Source: Nocardiopsis suaedae
GTDB taxonomy: Bacteria > Actinomycetota > Actinomycetes > Streptosporangiales > Streptosporangiaceae
Length of the DNA stretch: 64,000 nucleotides
Reading direction: 5' to 3'
NCBI RefSeq assembly: GCF_027706745.1
Contig: NZ_JAQFWP010000002.1
Coordinates: forward strand, 124,001 to 188,000
Shown: piece after piece, positions 39,981 through 48,381 of the stretch
Layout: each line of letters starts with the position of its first letter
Numbering within the stretch: the stretch's first letter is position 1
Notes under the pieces: model-generated
The model's database searches: none
What the model saw: only the letters and a program-made list of their open reading frames with translations
Told to the model about the DNA's origin: nothing
Made by a program: the position numbers and the translations under genes

Positions 39981-41252
39981 ATGGACTCCCCTTCCACGCC
40001 CCGATACGCGGGCGCCGTGGCCGCCGGAGCGGTCGCGGCCCTCACCGCGCTCCCCGCGGCCGCCGTCGCCGCCCCTTCCGAACCCCCGGCCCCCGAAACG
40101 GTCACGTTCGACCTGCCCGACCCCACCGGCCCCTACGACGTGGGCACCACCGAGCTCCGGCTGGTCGACGAGGACCGCACCACCCCGTGGACCGACGACG
40201 TGCGGGAGCTGGCCGTGAGCGTCTGGTACCCGGCCGAGCACCGGCCGGGCGACGAGCCCGCGCCCTACGCCGACCAGCGGGTCGGCGACCTGTTCACCGA
40301 GTACCAGGTGGGGCGGCGGTTCGCGGGCGTCGACTGGGAGAGCGCGGCCGGCTCGGCCGTGCCCGGCGCCCGCGCCGACCGCAGTGCGGGCCGCCTCCCG
40401 GTGGTGCTGTACTCGCCCGGCGCCGCCGTTCCCCGGGTCTTCGGCACGAGCATGGCCGAGGACCTCGCCTCGCACGGGTACGCGGTGGTGACCGTCGACC
40501 ACACCGGGGAGGCCCCGGTCCGGTTCCCCGACGGGCGATTCGACGACGGGGACCGGCACTGGGAGGACGAGCCGAACGTCATCACCGGGTTCACCGCGGC
40601 GCGCGTGCCCGACACCCGCTTCGTCCTGGACAGCGTGGAGGACGCCACGCGGAAGGGGTGGACCGACGCCGACGGGCGCCGGCTTCCCCACGGGCTCGCC
40701 AAGGCCCTCGACCCGTCCACCGCGGGCATGTTCGGCATGTCCCTCGGCGGCGCGACCACCGTGCACGGCATGGGGGCCGACGAGCGGATCGGCGCCGGGA
40801 TCGACATGGACGGAAGCGTCGACTTCACCTCCGACCCGGAGTTCGCCGAGCGCTTCCCCACCGCCGACGAAGGGCTGGACCGGCCCTTCATGTTCATGGG
40901 CGGCAGCCGGGTCCGGGACGGGGAGGTCCTGCCCAACACCCACCGCACCTTCGAGGACTGGGGGCGGCTCTGGGACAACTCCACCGGCTGGAAGCGCGAC
41001 GTGCACTTCGCCGAGGCGCGGCACTTCTCCTTCACCGACTTCCAGGTGGTCATGCCGCAGGTCGCCGAGGGCCTGGGCCTGTCGGAGGAGCAGGTGGAGG
41101 GCGCGATCGGGACCACCGACGACCCGCAGCGCCTGCACGCCTCCCAGCGCGCCTACGTACGGGCCTTCTTCGACCACCACCTGCGCGGTGAACGGCGGCC
41201 CGTCCTGGACGCGGACTCGCCCGGGCACCCGGACGCGCGCCTGGTCGGCTGA
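39981..41252 (+). CDS. Secreted alpha/beta hydrolase (PAF-acetylhydrolase-like)
   Basis: A 423-residue exported hydrolase: the signal peptide is AGAVAAGAVAALTALPAAAVAA. The nucleophile elbow GMFGMSLGGATT places the serine near residue 253, preceded by LPVVLYSPGAAVPR as the oxyanion turn; IDMDGSVDF supplies the acid, and HFSFTDFQ the histidine. The layout matches actinobacterial PAF-acetylhydrolase isoform II-like lipases of ~400 residues. Leaderless expression is likely (TAACGT, six bases before ATG). A LacI-like half-palindrome overlaps the promoter, which may link it with the pectin lyase in nutrient control. Confidence 0.85.
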   Translation: MDSPSTPRYAGAVAAGAVAALTALPAAAVAAPSEPPAPETVTFDLPDPTGPYDVGTTELRLVDEDRTTPWTDDVRELAVSVWYPAEHRPGDEPAPYADQRVGDLFTEYQVGRRFAGVDWESAAGSAVPGARADRSAGRLPVVLYSPGAAVPRVFGTSMAEDLASHGYAVVTVDHTGEAPVRFPDGRFDDGDRHWEDEPNVITGFTAARVPDTRFVLDSVEDATRKGWTDADGRRLPHGLAKALDPSTAGMFGMSLGGATTVHGMGADERIGAGIDMDGSVDFTSDPEFAERFPTADEGLDRPFMFMGGSRVRDGEVLPNTHRTFEDWGRLWDNSTGWKRDVHFAEARHFSFTDFQVVMPQVAEGLGLSEEQVEGAIGTTDDPQRLHASQRAYVRAFFDHHLRGERRPVLDADSPGHPDARLVG

Positions 41253-41280
41253 CGGGGACGGAGGAGGGCGGGAGCGGGCG

Positions 41281-43086
41281 CTACTCGCCGTCCTCCCCGG
41301 ACTCCTCGCGCAGGACCTCCCCGGCGAGGCGGAGGACCTCCCCGTCCATGCCGGGGACCGCCCGCACCAGGTGGGCCAGCGACTCCAGCAGGGTCACCGG
41401 GCGGGACCGCGCCGCCTCCATGGCCAGCAGGAACCGCCACGCGACCAGTTCGGCGACGTCCCGCCGGGCCTCGGGGAGCACCCAGGCGGTGGCGGCCAGC
41501 GAGAGCAGGGCCGCCTCGGCGGCCCAGTCCTCCGGGCCGTAGGCCAGGTCGACCAGGGCGGTCCGGCGGTCCGACCCGGCCCAGGGCTGGTCGCCGCGGT
41601 GGTGGGCGATGCCCAGGCAGGCCCACGCCTGCACGCGCCGGATCCAGGCCGGCCACACGGTGGCCGGGCCGCTGGGCGGGGCGGGCGGGTGCACCATCGC
41701 GCCGAGCAGGTCCTCCAGGGGCAGCCCGGACAGGCGCACCGCGTCGTCGTAGGCGGCGGGCAGGTGCCGCCACGGGTAGGCGGCCAGAGTGCCCAGCGCC
41801 TCGGCGGCCTCCGCGGAGGGCGGCGGTACGGCCGGTTCGGCGCCGGTGCCGCGGTAGTGCCACAGTCGGCGCCCGACCTCGCGGACCGGGCCGCGCGAGG
41901 ACACCTCGGGCACGGTCAGGCGCGGGTCGGGCTCGGGGACCTCGGCCACCGAGATCGTGCACTCCGGGGCGGCGCGGCGCATCGCCAGCAGCGCGCTGGG
42001 CGGCTCCGGGGCGGAGACGGTCAGCGAGAGCGCCGCCGTCGCCGGGTCGACGCCCTGGTCGTGCATCTGGTGCAGCACGTTCACCACCGCCTCGGTGGCC
42101 GAGGGGATGGGCCCCAGCCAGAACCGGGTCTGCGAGCCCTGGGTGAGGACCCGGTCGGCGTGCTCGCCGCCGGGCCGGTCGCGCAGGTGGTCGGCGAGGG
42201 CCACCAGGTGCTCCAGCCGCCCGTCGAGGGAGAAGCGCATGCCGCAGGCGGTGGGGAAGGCGCTCGCGTCCTCGGGGTCCTGCTCCAGCGCGCGCTCCAC
42301 CCACGCCAGGCCGTCGTACGGCCGCCCGGCCTTGGCGAGCAGCTCGCCGATGTCGGTGTGCAGGGCGAGGTTGCCCGGGTCGAACTCCAGGGCCCGCAGC
42401 CACGCCGCCTCCGCCTCGTCCCAGCGCTGCTCGGCCCGGTAGGCGTACCCGGCGGCCATGGCGGCGTGGAAGGACGGTTCGGCGGCCTCCGAGCGCAGGG
42501 CGAGCGCGACGGCGTCCCCGGTGCGGCCGCAGCGGCGCATCAGCATCGAGGCCGACCACAGCAGCGCCGGGTGGTCGGGCCGGGCGGCCAGGCAGCCGTC
42601 GAGCAGGGCCAGGAACGGGCGCAGTGCTGCCAACACGTCCTGGCCGACCGGGTCGTCCAGCGCGCCCACCAGGCGCAGCAGCGCGGTGCGCACCTGCTCG
42701 GGGTCGAGCCCTTCGGCGACCCGCCGGTCGTACATCCAGGCGGCGTCGGCCCAGGCGCCGTCGGGGCGGTGGCACTGGGCCGTCACCAGCAGCGGGAGCG
42801 CCTGGTCGGGGCGGCCGAGCACGGCCAGCGTGTGCGCCCGCGCGACCACGTCGCCCAGGTAGACGGGCTGCTCGACGGGGTACAGGTCCGGGCCGCCGCC
42901 GGGCCGGACGGCGAGCCGCGCAAGGAGCTCGTGCACCTCGGGCAGCCGGGGGTCGAAGACCAGGGCGCGGGCGACGTGACCGGCGGCGTGTCGGAGATCG
43001 CCGCCCTCCAGCGCCAGGCGCGCCATGCTCAGTTCGCCCTCGGCCTCAAGGCGCGGATCGGCGGTCCCCTCGTGGCCCTCGGCCAT
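41281..43086 (-). CDS. Tetratricopeptide-repeat protein of unknown function
   Basis: A 601-residue soluble protein with TPR-like helical pairs: ARLALEGGDLRHAAGHVARALVFDP, LLWSASMLMRRCGRTGDAVAL, AMAAGYAYRAEQRWDEAEAAWLRALEFDP and LLAKAGRPYDGLAWVERALEQDP. The second half (about 340-601) is not TPR-like; it is rich in Trp and Pro (WRHLPAAYDDAVRL, VWPAWIRRVQAWACLG). ATG at 43086 follows GGAGGGAAC. A tandem HTH-like protein gene lies 80 bases upstream on the same strand. No function can be proposed beyond a protein scaffold. Confidence 0.75.
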   Translation of the reverse strand: MAEGHEGTADPRLEAEGELSMARLALEGGDLRHAAGHVARALVFDPRLPEVHELLARLAVRPGGGPDLYPVEQPVYLGDVVARAHTLAVLGRPDQALPLLVTAQCHRPDGAWADAAWMYDRRVAEGLDPEQVRTALLRLVGALDDPVGQDVLAALRPFLALLDGCLAARPDHPALLWSASMLMRRCGRTGDAVALALRSEAAEPSFHAAMAAGYAYRAEQRWDEAEAAWLRALEFDPGNLALHTDIGELLAKAGRPYDGLAWVERALEQDPEDASAFPTACGMRFSLDGRLEHLVALADHLRDRPGGEHADRVLTQGSQTRFWLGPIPSATEAVVNVLHQMHDQGVDPATAALSLTVSAPEPPSALLAMRRAAPECTISVAEVPEPDPRLTVPEVSSRGPVREVGRRLWHYRGTGAEPAVPPPSAEAAEALGTLAAYPWRHLPAAYDDAVRLSGLPLEDLLGAMVHPPAPPSGPATVWPAWIRRVQAWACLGIAHHRGDQPWAGSDRRTALVDLAYGPEDWAAEAALLSLAATAWVLPEARRDVAELVAWRFLLAMEAARSRPVTLLESLAHLVRAVPGMDGEVLRLAGEVLREESGEDGE

Positions 43087-43166
43087 GTTCCCTCCCGCAG
43101 GGTGCGATGTCGCCGACATTGCCACAAACCGAGGACAGGGGGCGAATCCCGGTGTGTCACGACAGG

Positions 43167-43958
43167 TCAGGAGGCGGGCGGCAGCAGCGGCGCCACGTCG
43201 GCGCGCGCGAACCGGCCGTAGCGCCCGGGCTCCAGCCCGGCCCGTTCGGCGGCCACCTCGAAGCGGCCGACCGACCACCCGGCCTCGCGGGCGGCCTCCT
43301 CCGGGGTGAGGCTGGCGGCGAGCCAGGCCTCCCGCTCGGCGACGGCGCGGGCGACGGCGTCGCGGGGCAGGGCGTCCAGGTCGCCCCGGGCGAACATCGG
43401 GTGGCCGCGGAAGGCGCCCGCCGGGGCGAGCAGGCCGCGCTCGCGCAGGTCCAACACGTCGTCGCGGCGCACGTCCAGGCCGGTGCGCTCGGCGAGCACC
43501 TCGGCGGCCCGAACCGAGCCGTGGCCGGGGTGGTCGCCGACGGCCGCGCGCAGGTCGGCCACCCGGTCGCGGAGGGCGTCCGCGGCCCGCCGCGACCATT
43601 TGCCGTCCTCGGTGTCGGGGCCGGGGACCAGGCCGCGGTCGACGGCGCGCTCCATCTGCCAGCGCTCCAGGCCGATGAAGCGCGCCAGCTGCACGGGGCC
43701 CAGGGGGCGGCCCCTGGGGCGGTCGGGGCCGTCCTGGGCGTTGTCGGCGCCGCCGTCGGGCGCGGTGCGCTCGGCCAGCTCGGCCTGGATCTCCTCGACA
43801 CGGTCGGGGAGGGTCTTGGCGAGGGCCTCGGACCAGTGGGTGCCGCGCACGTCGGGCGGCGGGACGAGCGTGAGCATGCAGGCGCGCTGGAAGTCGCCGT
43901 AGCGCATGCCCAGCCACCTGGAGAGCTGGACGGGGCCGAATTCGCGTCGGGACGCCAT
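43167..43958 (-). CDS. Protein with four HTH-like modules, two of them duplicated
   Basis: A 263-residue protein. Residues 8-60 (FGPVQLSRWLGMRYGDFQRA, LVPPPD, HWSEALAKTLPDRVEEI) are repeated at 87-140 (LGPVQLARFIGLERWQMERA, LVPGPD, KWSRRAADALRDRVADL). A third unit begins near 149 (VRAAEVLAERTGLDVRRDDV) and a fourth near 218 (TPEEAAREAGWSVGRFEVAA). Each resembles a MerR/excisionase-type winged helix in which a helix reads the DNA. ATG at 43958 follows CGGAGGAG. There is no effector or catalytic domain. It may be a multi-finger DNA-binding protein or a nucleoid-like protein. Confidence 0.6.
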   Translation of the reverse strand: MASRREFGPVQLSRWLGMRYGDFQRACMLTLVPPPDVRGTHWSEALAKTLPDRVEEIQAELAERTAPDGGADNAQDGPDRPRGRPLGPVQLARFIGLERWQMERAVDRGLVPGPDTEDGKWSRRAADALRDRVADLRAAVGDHPGHGSVRAAEVLAERTGLDVRRDDVLDLRERGLLAPAGAFRGHPMFARGDLDALPRDAVARAVAEREAWLAASLTPEEAAREAGWSVGRFEVAAERAGLEPGRYGRFARADVAPLLPPAS

Positions 43959-44154
43959 GGGGGCTCCTCCGGAGACGGGTGCGAGGGCCTCGAAGGTAGG
44001 CCGACCGGGGCGCCGCCGGGGGAGCGGTCTTCGCGGCTGTGGAAAAGCGGAAAAACGGCGCCCGCCTGCCGTCCCCGGGAGCGGTGCGGGGGCCCAGAGC
44101 GTCCTAAAGCCGTGGACGGGGAGGGGCGGTCGAGCATGGACGGGGAGAGAACGG

Positions 44155-44571
44155 ATGCGCACGGGCACCGCGAAGAGGACTGCGGTGGTGTGGGTGGAGA
44201 ACCGGGGGCTGCAGTGCTGCGGTGACCCGTTCTCGGTCGGGGCGCAGGTCGAGTGGTTCCTGCTGCCCGCCGGGGCGCGGGACCGGGCCTGGATGGGCGA
44301 GATCCTGGACCGCGGCACCGCGGAGGGCGTCACGCACCTCCAGGAGCACCACGCGGGCAGTGAGGAGCCGGTGGCGGTGGCGGGCACGGTCCGCAGGATC
44401 CGCGTCGTCCGCTGCCGGTACGCCGAGGTGAGCGGGAGCGTCCCGCGCTCCCTGCGCCCCGTGCCCGACACCACGGAGCTGGCCGAGGCCCCGTCCGCCC
44501 ACGGGTGGGAGTCCTCGCCCGAAGGGGTCCAGGTGGCCGGGTACCTGGTGGACCTGGAGACGGCCCACTGA
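44155..44571 (+). CDS. DUF6578-like small protein
   Basis: A 138-residue protein. VVWVENRGLQCCGDPFSVGAQVEW, VTHLQEHHAGSEEPVAVAGTVRRIRVVRCRY and a terminal VQVAGYLVDLE match my recollection of the DUF6578 family, which has a conserved CCGxPF motif. The Cys-Cys pair and later Cys may bind a metal. There is no transmembrane helix. The ATG at 44155 has GGAGAG upstream. Function unknown. Confidence 0.7.
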   Translation: MRTGTAKRTAVVWVENRGLQCCGDPFSVGAQVEWFLLPAGARDRAWMGEILDRGTAEGVTHLQEHHAGSEEPVAVAGTVRRIRVVRCRYAEVSGSVPRSLRPVPDTTELAEAPSAHGWESSPEGVQVAGYLVDLETAH

Positions 44572-44591
44572 CCCCGGGGACCGATGGCCGC

Positions 44592-44632
44592 GGGGCCCGC
44601 CCCGGACGCGGTGGGAGTCCGGTGTGGGCCCC
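44592..44632. terminator. Nested hairpin between convergent genes
   Basis: GGGGCCC (44592-44598) pairs with GGGCCCC (44626-44632); inside it CCGGAC (44602-44607) pairs with GTCCGG (44617-44622). It lies between DUF6578 and RidA genes. Confidence 0.45.
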
Positions 44633-44662
44633 GGGGCGCGGGAGGCCGGGGTGCGGGGCCGG

Positions 44663-45076
44663 TCAGCCCAGGACGGCCAGGGCGTCGGCCTCGACCAGCA
44701 GGCCCGCGGGCAGGCCCACGTACACGGTGGTGCGCGCGGGAGGGGCCTCCTCCAGACCCGCGAAGTACTCGTCGTAGATCCGGTTGAACTCGGCGAAGTG
44801 GTCGGTGTCGGTCAGGTACACCCGGACCATCATCACGTCCTCCCAGGCGGCCCCGCCCTCCTTGAGGATCGCCTCGACGTTGGCGAAGGTCTGCAGGGTC
44901 TGCTCGCGCAGGCCGGGGCCGACCGGCCGGGGCGCCTCGCCCTCCCGGGCCGGGCCGAACCCGACCTGCCCGGCGACCTGCAGGATGGTCCCCTTGCGGA
45001 CCCCGTGGGAGAACCGTGCGGGCGGGGTGGTGTGGGTCGCCGGGGTCAGGGCGGTCTTGGGCGCGGACGCGCTCAT
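44663..45076 (-). CDS. ridA: RidA/YjgF family imine deaminase
   Basis: A 137-residue trimer-forming family member. The conserved core is visible: LQVAGQVGFGP, QTLQTFANVEAILKEGGA, VYLTDTDHFAEFNRIYDEYF and the active-site Arg in PPARTTVYVGLPAGLLVEADALA. RidA hydrolyses reactive 2-imino acids made by PLP-dependent amino-acid deaminases. Its gene is last in an operon with kinase and IclR genes, overlapping the IclR stop by four bases, and faces a D-amino-acid deaminase gene. Its job is thus likely removal of imine intermediates from D-amino-acid deamination. GGAGAGACC precedes the ATG. Confidence 0.9.
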   Translation of the reverse strand: MSASAPKTALTPATHTTPPARFSHGVRKGTILQVAGQVGFGPAREGEAPRPVGPGLREQTLQTFANVEAILKEGGAAWEDVMMVRVYLTDTDHFAEFNRIYDEYFAGLEEAPPARTTVYVGLPAGLLVEADALAVLG

Positions 45077-45864
45077 GGTCTCTCCTCGTGCTCGTCGGGT
45101 CCGGTCTCCCCGCCCGGTTCCGGGCGGCGGCCGCAGTACTCGGCGGAGACCGCCTCGGCGGTGCGCCGCACCTGCGGCAGGAGCGCCACCAGCGCGTCGG
45201 CGCCCACGACCACGTTGGGCGCGGACAGCGACATCGCCGCCGCGACGCGCCCGTCTGGGCCCCGGACGGGCGCGGCGACGCAGTTGATGGACTCCTCGTG
45301 GCCACCCAGGTCGGTGGCCCACCCCTGCTCGCGCACCCGGGCGAGCTCGGCCAGGAAGGCCGCTGCGTCGGGCGTCGACCGGGGGGTGTACTTGGGGTAG
45401 TCGAGCCGCTCGGCCAGTGCGCGCCGCTCGTCCTCGGGCAGGTCGGCCAGGAGCAGTTTGGCCACGGCGGCGACGGTGATGGCGACCGGTCGGCCGATGC
45501 GCGAGTACATCCGCACCGGGTAGCGGCTGTCGACCTTGTCGATGTAGACGACCTCGCCCTCCTCGTACACCGCCAGGTGCACGGTGTGCCCGGTCTGCTC
45601 ATTGAGCCGGAGCAGGTGCGGGTGGGCGACTTCGCGCACGTCCAGAGACTCCATGGCCTCCTGCGCGAGGGAGAACAACCGCGCGCCCAGCCGGTAGCGC
45701 TGGTCGGGGCGCCGGTACACCAGCCCGTGGTCGCACAGGGGCCGCAACAGCCTCAGCGCCGTGGACTTGTGCACCCCGAGGCACCGGGCCACCTGGTCGA
45801 GCGTGGCGGGGCCCTCGGCGAGCAGAGGCAGGACGGTCAGCGCGCGGTCGACGGTCTGGCTCAT
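45073..45864 (-). CDS. IclR family transcriptional regulator
   Basis: A 263-residue IclR protein. The N-terminal winged HTH is at about 5-60 (VDRALTVLPLLAEGPATLDQVARCLG, VHKSTALRLLRPL), followed by the GAF-like effector domain: REVAHPHLLRLNEQTGHTVHL, VVYIDKVDSRYPVRMYSRIG, GHEESINCVAAPVRG. It overlaps both neighbours by four bases (kinase upstream, ridA downstream). A TTGCAA-N3-TTGCAA site in the divergent promoter (47033-47047) is its probable operator. It presumably regulates the D-amino-acid module, with a keto acid or D-amino acid as effector. Confidence 0.9.
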   Translation of the reverse strand: MSQTVDRALTVLPLLAEGPATLDQVARCLGVHKSTALRLLRPLCDHGLVYRRPDQRYRLGARLFSLAQEAMESLDVREVAHPHLLRLNEQTGHTVHLAVYEEGEVVYIDKVDSRYPVRMYSRIGRPVAITVAAVAKLLLADLPEDERRALAERLDYPKYTPRSTPDAAAFLAELARVREQGWATDLGGHEESINCVAAPVRGPDGRVAAAMSLSAPNVVVGADALVALLPQVRRTAEAVSAEYCGRRPEPGGETGPDEHEERP

Positions 45865-46877
45865 GGTGTCGCGGCCCTCTCTGCGCACGGTAGGGCCCCG
45901 TCGGTCCAGCCGGGGCCGAGACGCAGTGTGCCCCACTCCTCGTCGGGCAGCGCCGCCAGCGCGTCGGCGCGTCCCCGGGCCGGGGGCGGGGCCAGGTCGC
46001 CGGGGGAGGTGAGGGCGGCCGCGGCGGTGAGGTGGCCGTGGCGCAGGCGCGGCCGCAGCGGCAGGCCGCGCAGGGTGGCGGAGAGGAACCCGGCGGCGAA
46101 GGCGTCCCCGGCCCCGACGAGGGCGGCCACTTCCACGGCGGGCGCCGGGGAGAAGACGCCGGTCGGCGCGTCCCCGGTGAAGGCGGTCGCCCCCGCGGGG
46201 CCCTGCTTGACGACCAGCGCGCGCGGCTCGGGCAGGGCCGAGCGCACGGCGCGCGGGCCGCCGGTGACGCCCCAGGCGGCCTCCGCCTCGTCCTCGCCGA
46301 CGAAGACGATGTCGCAGCGCCGCGCCAGCTCCAGGAGGACGTCGGGGGTGTCCGGGGCGCCGCGCCACAGCTCGTCGCGGTAGTTGACGTCGAACGACAC
46401 GAGGGGCCGGTGGGGGCGCCGTTCGGTGAGCGCGCGCATCAGGGCCAGGCAGTCCTCGGACAGGGCCGGGGTGATGCCGGTCAGGTGCAGGACGCGTCCG
46501 GCGTCGGTGTCGGCGGTGTCGACGGTGGCGGGCGACATGGCCGAGGCGGCCGAGCCGCTCCGGTAGTACAGGCGCTCGCGGCCCGTCCGGAAGTACACGC
46601 CGGTGCGGCGCCCGGGGTCGCGTGCGACCGCCGAGGTGTCCACGCCGTAGCAGGAAACGGCCCGGATCAAATAGTCGCCGAACCCGTCGTCCCCGACGCG
46701 GCCGATCCACCGTGCGCTGTGGCCCGCCCCGGCGAGGGTGCAGGCGACGTTCGATTCGGCCCCGCCCAGCGCGCGCTCGAAGGAGGGGACTTCGGCGAGC
46801 GACCCCGGCCGGGAGGGCAGGAAGGTCACCATGGACTCGCCGAGGCAGACCGCGTCGAAGCGGGGGGTGGGGGGCAT
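45861..46877 (-). CDS. PfkB-family carbohydrate kinase (2-keto-3-deoxygluconokinase-like)
   Basis: A 338-residue ribokinase-type sugar kinase. The N-terminal substrate motif LGESMVTFLP, GGAESNVACTLAGAGHSARWIGRVG and the catalytic GAGDAFAAGF are present. GGAESNVA plus VYFRTGRERLYYRSGSAAS are typical of KdgK-like kinases. It is first in the operon with iclR and ridA (four-base overlaps) and faces the D-amino-acid genes. A sugar-kinase among amino-acid genes is a recurrent but unexplained partnership, and the substrate here is not certain. GGAG precedes the ATG at a distance. Confidence 0.85.
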   Translation of the reverse strand: MPPTPRFDAVCLGESMVTFLPSRPGSLAEVPSFERALGGAESNVACTLAGAGHSARWIGRVGDDGFGDYLIRAVSCYGVDTSAVARDPGRRTGVYFRTGRERLYYRSGSAASAMSPATVDTADTDAGRVLHLTGITPALSEDCLALMRALTERRPHRPLVSFDVNYRDELWRGAPDTPDVLLELARRCDIVFVGEDEAEAAWGVTGGPRAVRSALPEPRALVVKQGPAGATAFTGDAPTGVFSPAPAVEVAALVGAGDAFAAGFLSATLRGLPLRPRLRHGHLTAAAALTSPGDLAPPPARGRADALAALPDEEWGTLRLGPGWTDGALPCAERAATP

Positions 46878-47032
46878 GTCGGGCCGCTCCTCGTCCACCG
46901 GCGGGGCCGGGGGGGGTCGTCTGGGGGTGTCCGGACAGGCGGGCCGGCCGGGGGCTCCGGAGGCGCGGGGGACGCCGTTGACCGCCGTTCCCCCGGATGG
47001 TAGACAGCGACGTGCGCGAAGCGCAACGCACA

Positions 47033-47047
47033 TTGCAAATATTGCAA
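47033..47047. promoter_or_regulatory. Candidate IclR operator in the divergent promoter
   Basis: TTGCAA-ATA-TTGCAA (47033-47047) is two copies of a 6-bp self-complementary site, flanked by GCAACGC on both sides. It is 21 bases before the deaminase start and 156 bases before the kinase start. IclR proteins often bind such GTTGC/GCAAC-type repeats. Confidence 0.6.
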
Positions 47048-47067
47048 CGCCAGAACCGGGAGCCGCG

Positions 47068-48372
47068 ATGTCCACCCCGCACCCGCACCGCCTCGGCGGC
47101 CTGGAGCGCCTCGCCGACGAGGTCGTCGACGTCCGCTTCAAAGGGTTGCCGCCCGACGCCGCGGGCACCACCGCCGGGGCCCTGGCGGCCCAGAAGCGCA
47201 ACCTGTTCACCGGCGGCTTCACCACCCCGGTGCTGGCGATGTCGGCCGAGCGCACCGAGCACAACCTGGCGCTCATGGAGGAGTACACGCGCCGCCACGG
47301 GCTGGCGTTCGCCCCGCACGGCAAGACGTCGATGGCCCCGCAGCTCTTCGACGCCCAGCTGCGCCACGGCGCCTGGGGCATCACCCTCGCGGTCCCGCAC
47401 CAGGTCCGCGTCGCCCGCGCCTTCGGGGTGCCGCGCGTCTTCCTCGCCAACGAGCTGGTCGACCCGGCCGCCCTGCGCTGGCTGGCCGCCGAGCTGGACG
47501 CCGACCCCGGCTTCACCTTCGCCTGCTACGCCGACTCGGTGCGCGGCGCCGCCCTGATGGACGAGGCGCTGCGCGCCGCCGGGGCGCGGCGCCCCGTGGA
47601 CGTGGTGGTCGAACTGGGGGCCGGTCCCGGCGCCCGCACCGGGGCGCGCGGCGCCGAGGAGTGCGCCGCGGTGGCCGACGCCGTCGCCGAGGCCGACCAC
47701 CTGCGGCTCATCGGGGTCGCCGGGTACGAGGGCGAGGTCCCCGGCGCCGACCGCGACCGGGTCGCCGCGTGGCTGCGCGCGCTGACCGACCTGGCCGCCG
47801 CCTTCGACCGCGACGGGCGCTTCGCCCACCTGGCGCCCGACGAGACGATCATGGTCACCGCCGGGGGCAGCGCCTGGTTCGACGCCGTCGCCGAGGCCTT
47901 CGCCGGGCTCGGCGGCCTCAGCCGACCGGTGCTCAAGCTGCTGCGGTCGGGCGCCTACGTCTCCCACGACGACGGCCTCTACCGCGAGCGCACGCCGTTC
48001 AACCGGGTGCCCGAGGAGGGCGGGCTCCGGTCGGCGTTCACCCTGTGGGCGCAGGTGGTCTCCCGCCCCGAGCCCGGCCAGGCCTTCCTCAACGCCGGGC
48101 GCCGCGACGCCGCCTACGACCAGCACCTGCCCCGGCCGCACCTGGTGCGGCCGGCCTCCGGGGGGCCGGTGCGCCCCGCCGAGGGCCTGGAGGTCGCCAA
48201 GCTCTCGGACCAGCACGCCTGGCTGGACGTGGCCGAGGGCGTCGGGCTGGAGGTCGGCGACTGGGTGGGCATGGGCATGTCCCACCCCTGCACGATCTTC
48301 GACAAGTGGGAGATGGTGCCCCTCGTCACCGAGGACGGGACCGTCACCGACCTCATCCGCACGTTCTTCTAG
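47068..48372 (+). CDS. D-amino-acid deaminase / D-threonine-aldolase-like PLP enzyme
   Basis: A 434-residue PLP fold-III enzyme. The N-terminal alanine-racemase-like barrel has the PLP lysine in FAPHGKTSMAP (near residue 86); the C-terminal D-serine-dehydratase-type domain contains the metal-binding signature GMSHPCTIFDKW near 403. Such enzymes deaminate D-Ser, D-Thr or other D-amino acids, or cleave D-threonine. GGGAG precedes the ATG. The N-acyl-D-amino-acid deacylase gene follows after 9 bases, so they are co-transcribed and probably sequential: release of free D-amino acids, then deamination. Confidence 0.88.
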   Translation: MSTPHPHRLGGLERLADEVVDVRFKGLPPDAAGTTAGALAAQKRNLFTGGFTTPVLAMSAERTEHNLALMEEYTRRHGLAFAPHGKTSMAPQLFDAQLRHGAWGITLAVPHQVRVARAFGVPRVFLANELVDPAALRWLAAELDADPGFTFACYADSVRGAALMDEALRAAGARRPVDVVVELGAGPGARTGARGAEECAAVADAVAEADHLRLIGVAGYEGEVPGADRDRVAAWLRALTDLAAAFDRDGRFAHLAPDETIMVTAGGSAWFDAVAEAFAGLGGLSRPVLKLLRSGAYVSHDDGLYRERTPFNRVPEEGGLRSAFTLWAQVVSRPEPGQAFLNAGRRDAAYDQHLPRPHLVRPASGGPVRPAEGLEVAKLSDQHAWLDVAEGVGLEVGDWVGMGMSHPCTIFDKWEMVPLVTEDGTVTDLIRTFF

Positions 48373-48381
48373 GAGGCGGCC

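Noticed and set aside
47033-47047. TTGCAA-N3-TTGCAA as part of a transposon end
   Set aside because: No transposase or matching end is found; the position in a divergent IclR-controlled promoter explains it better.
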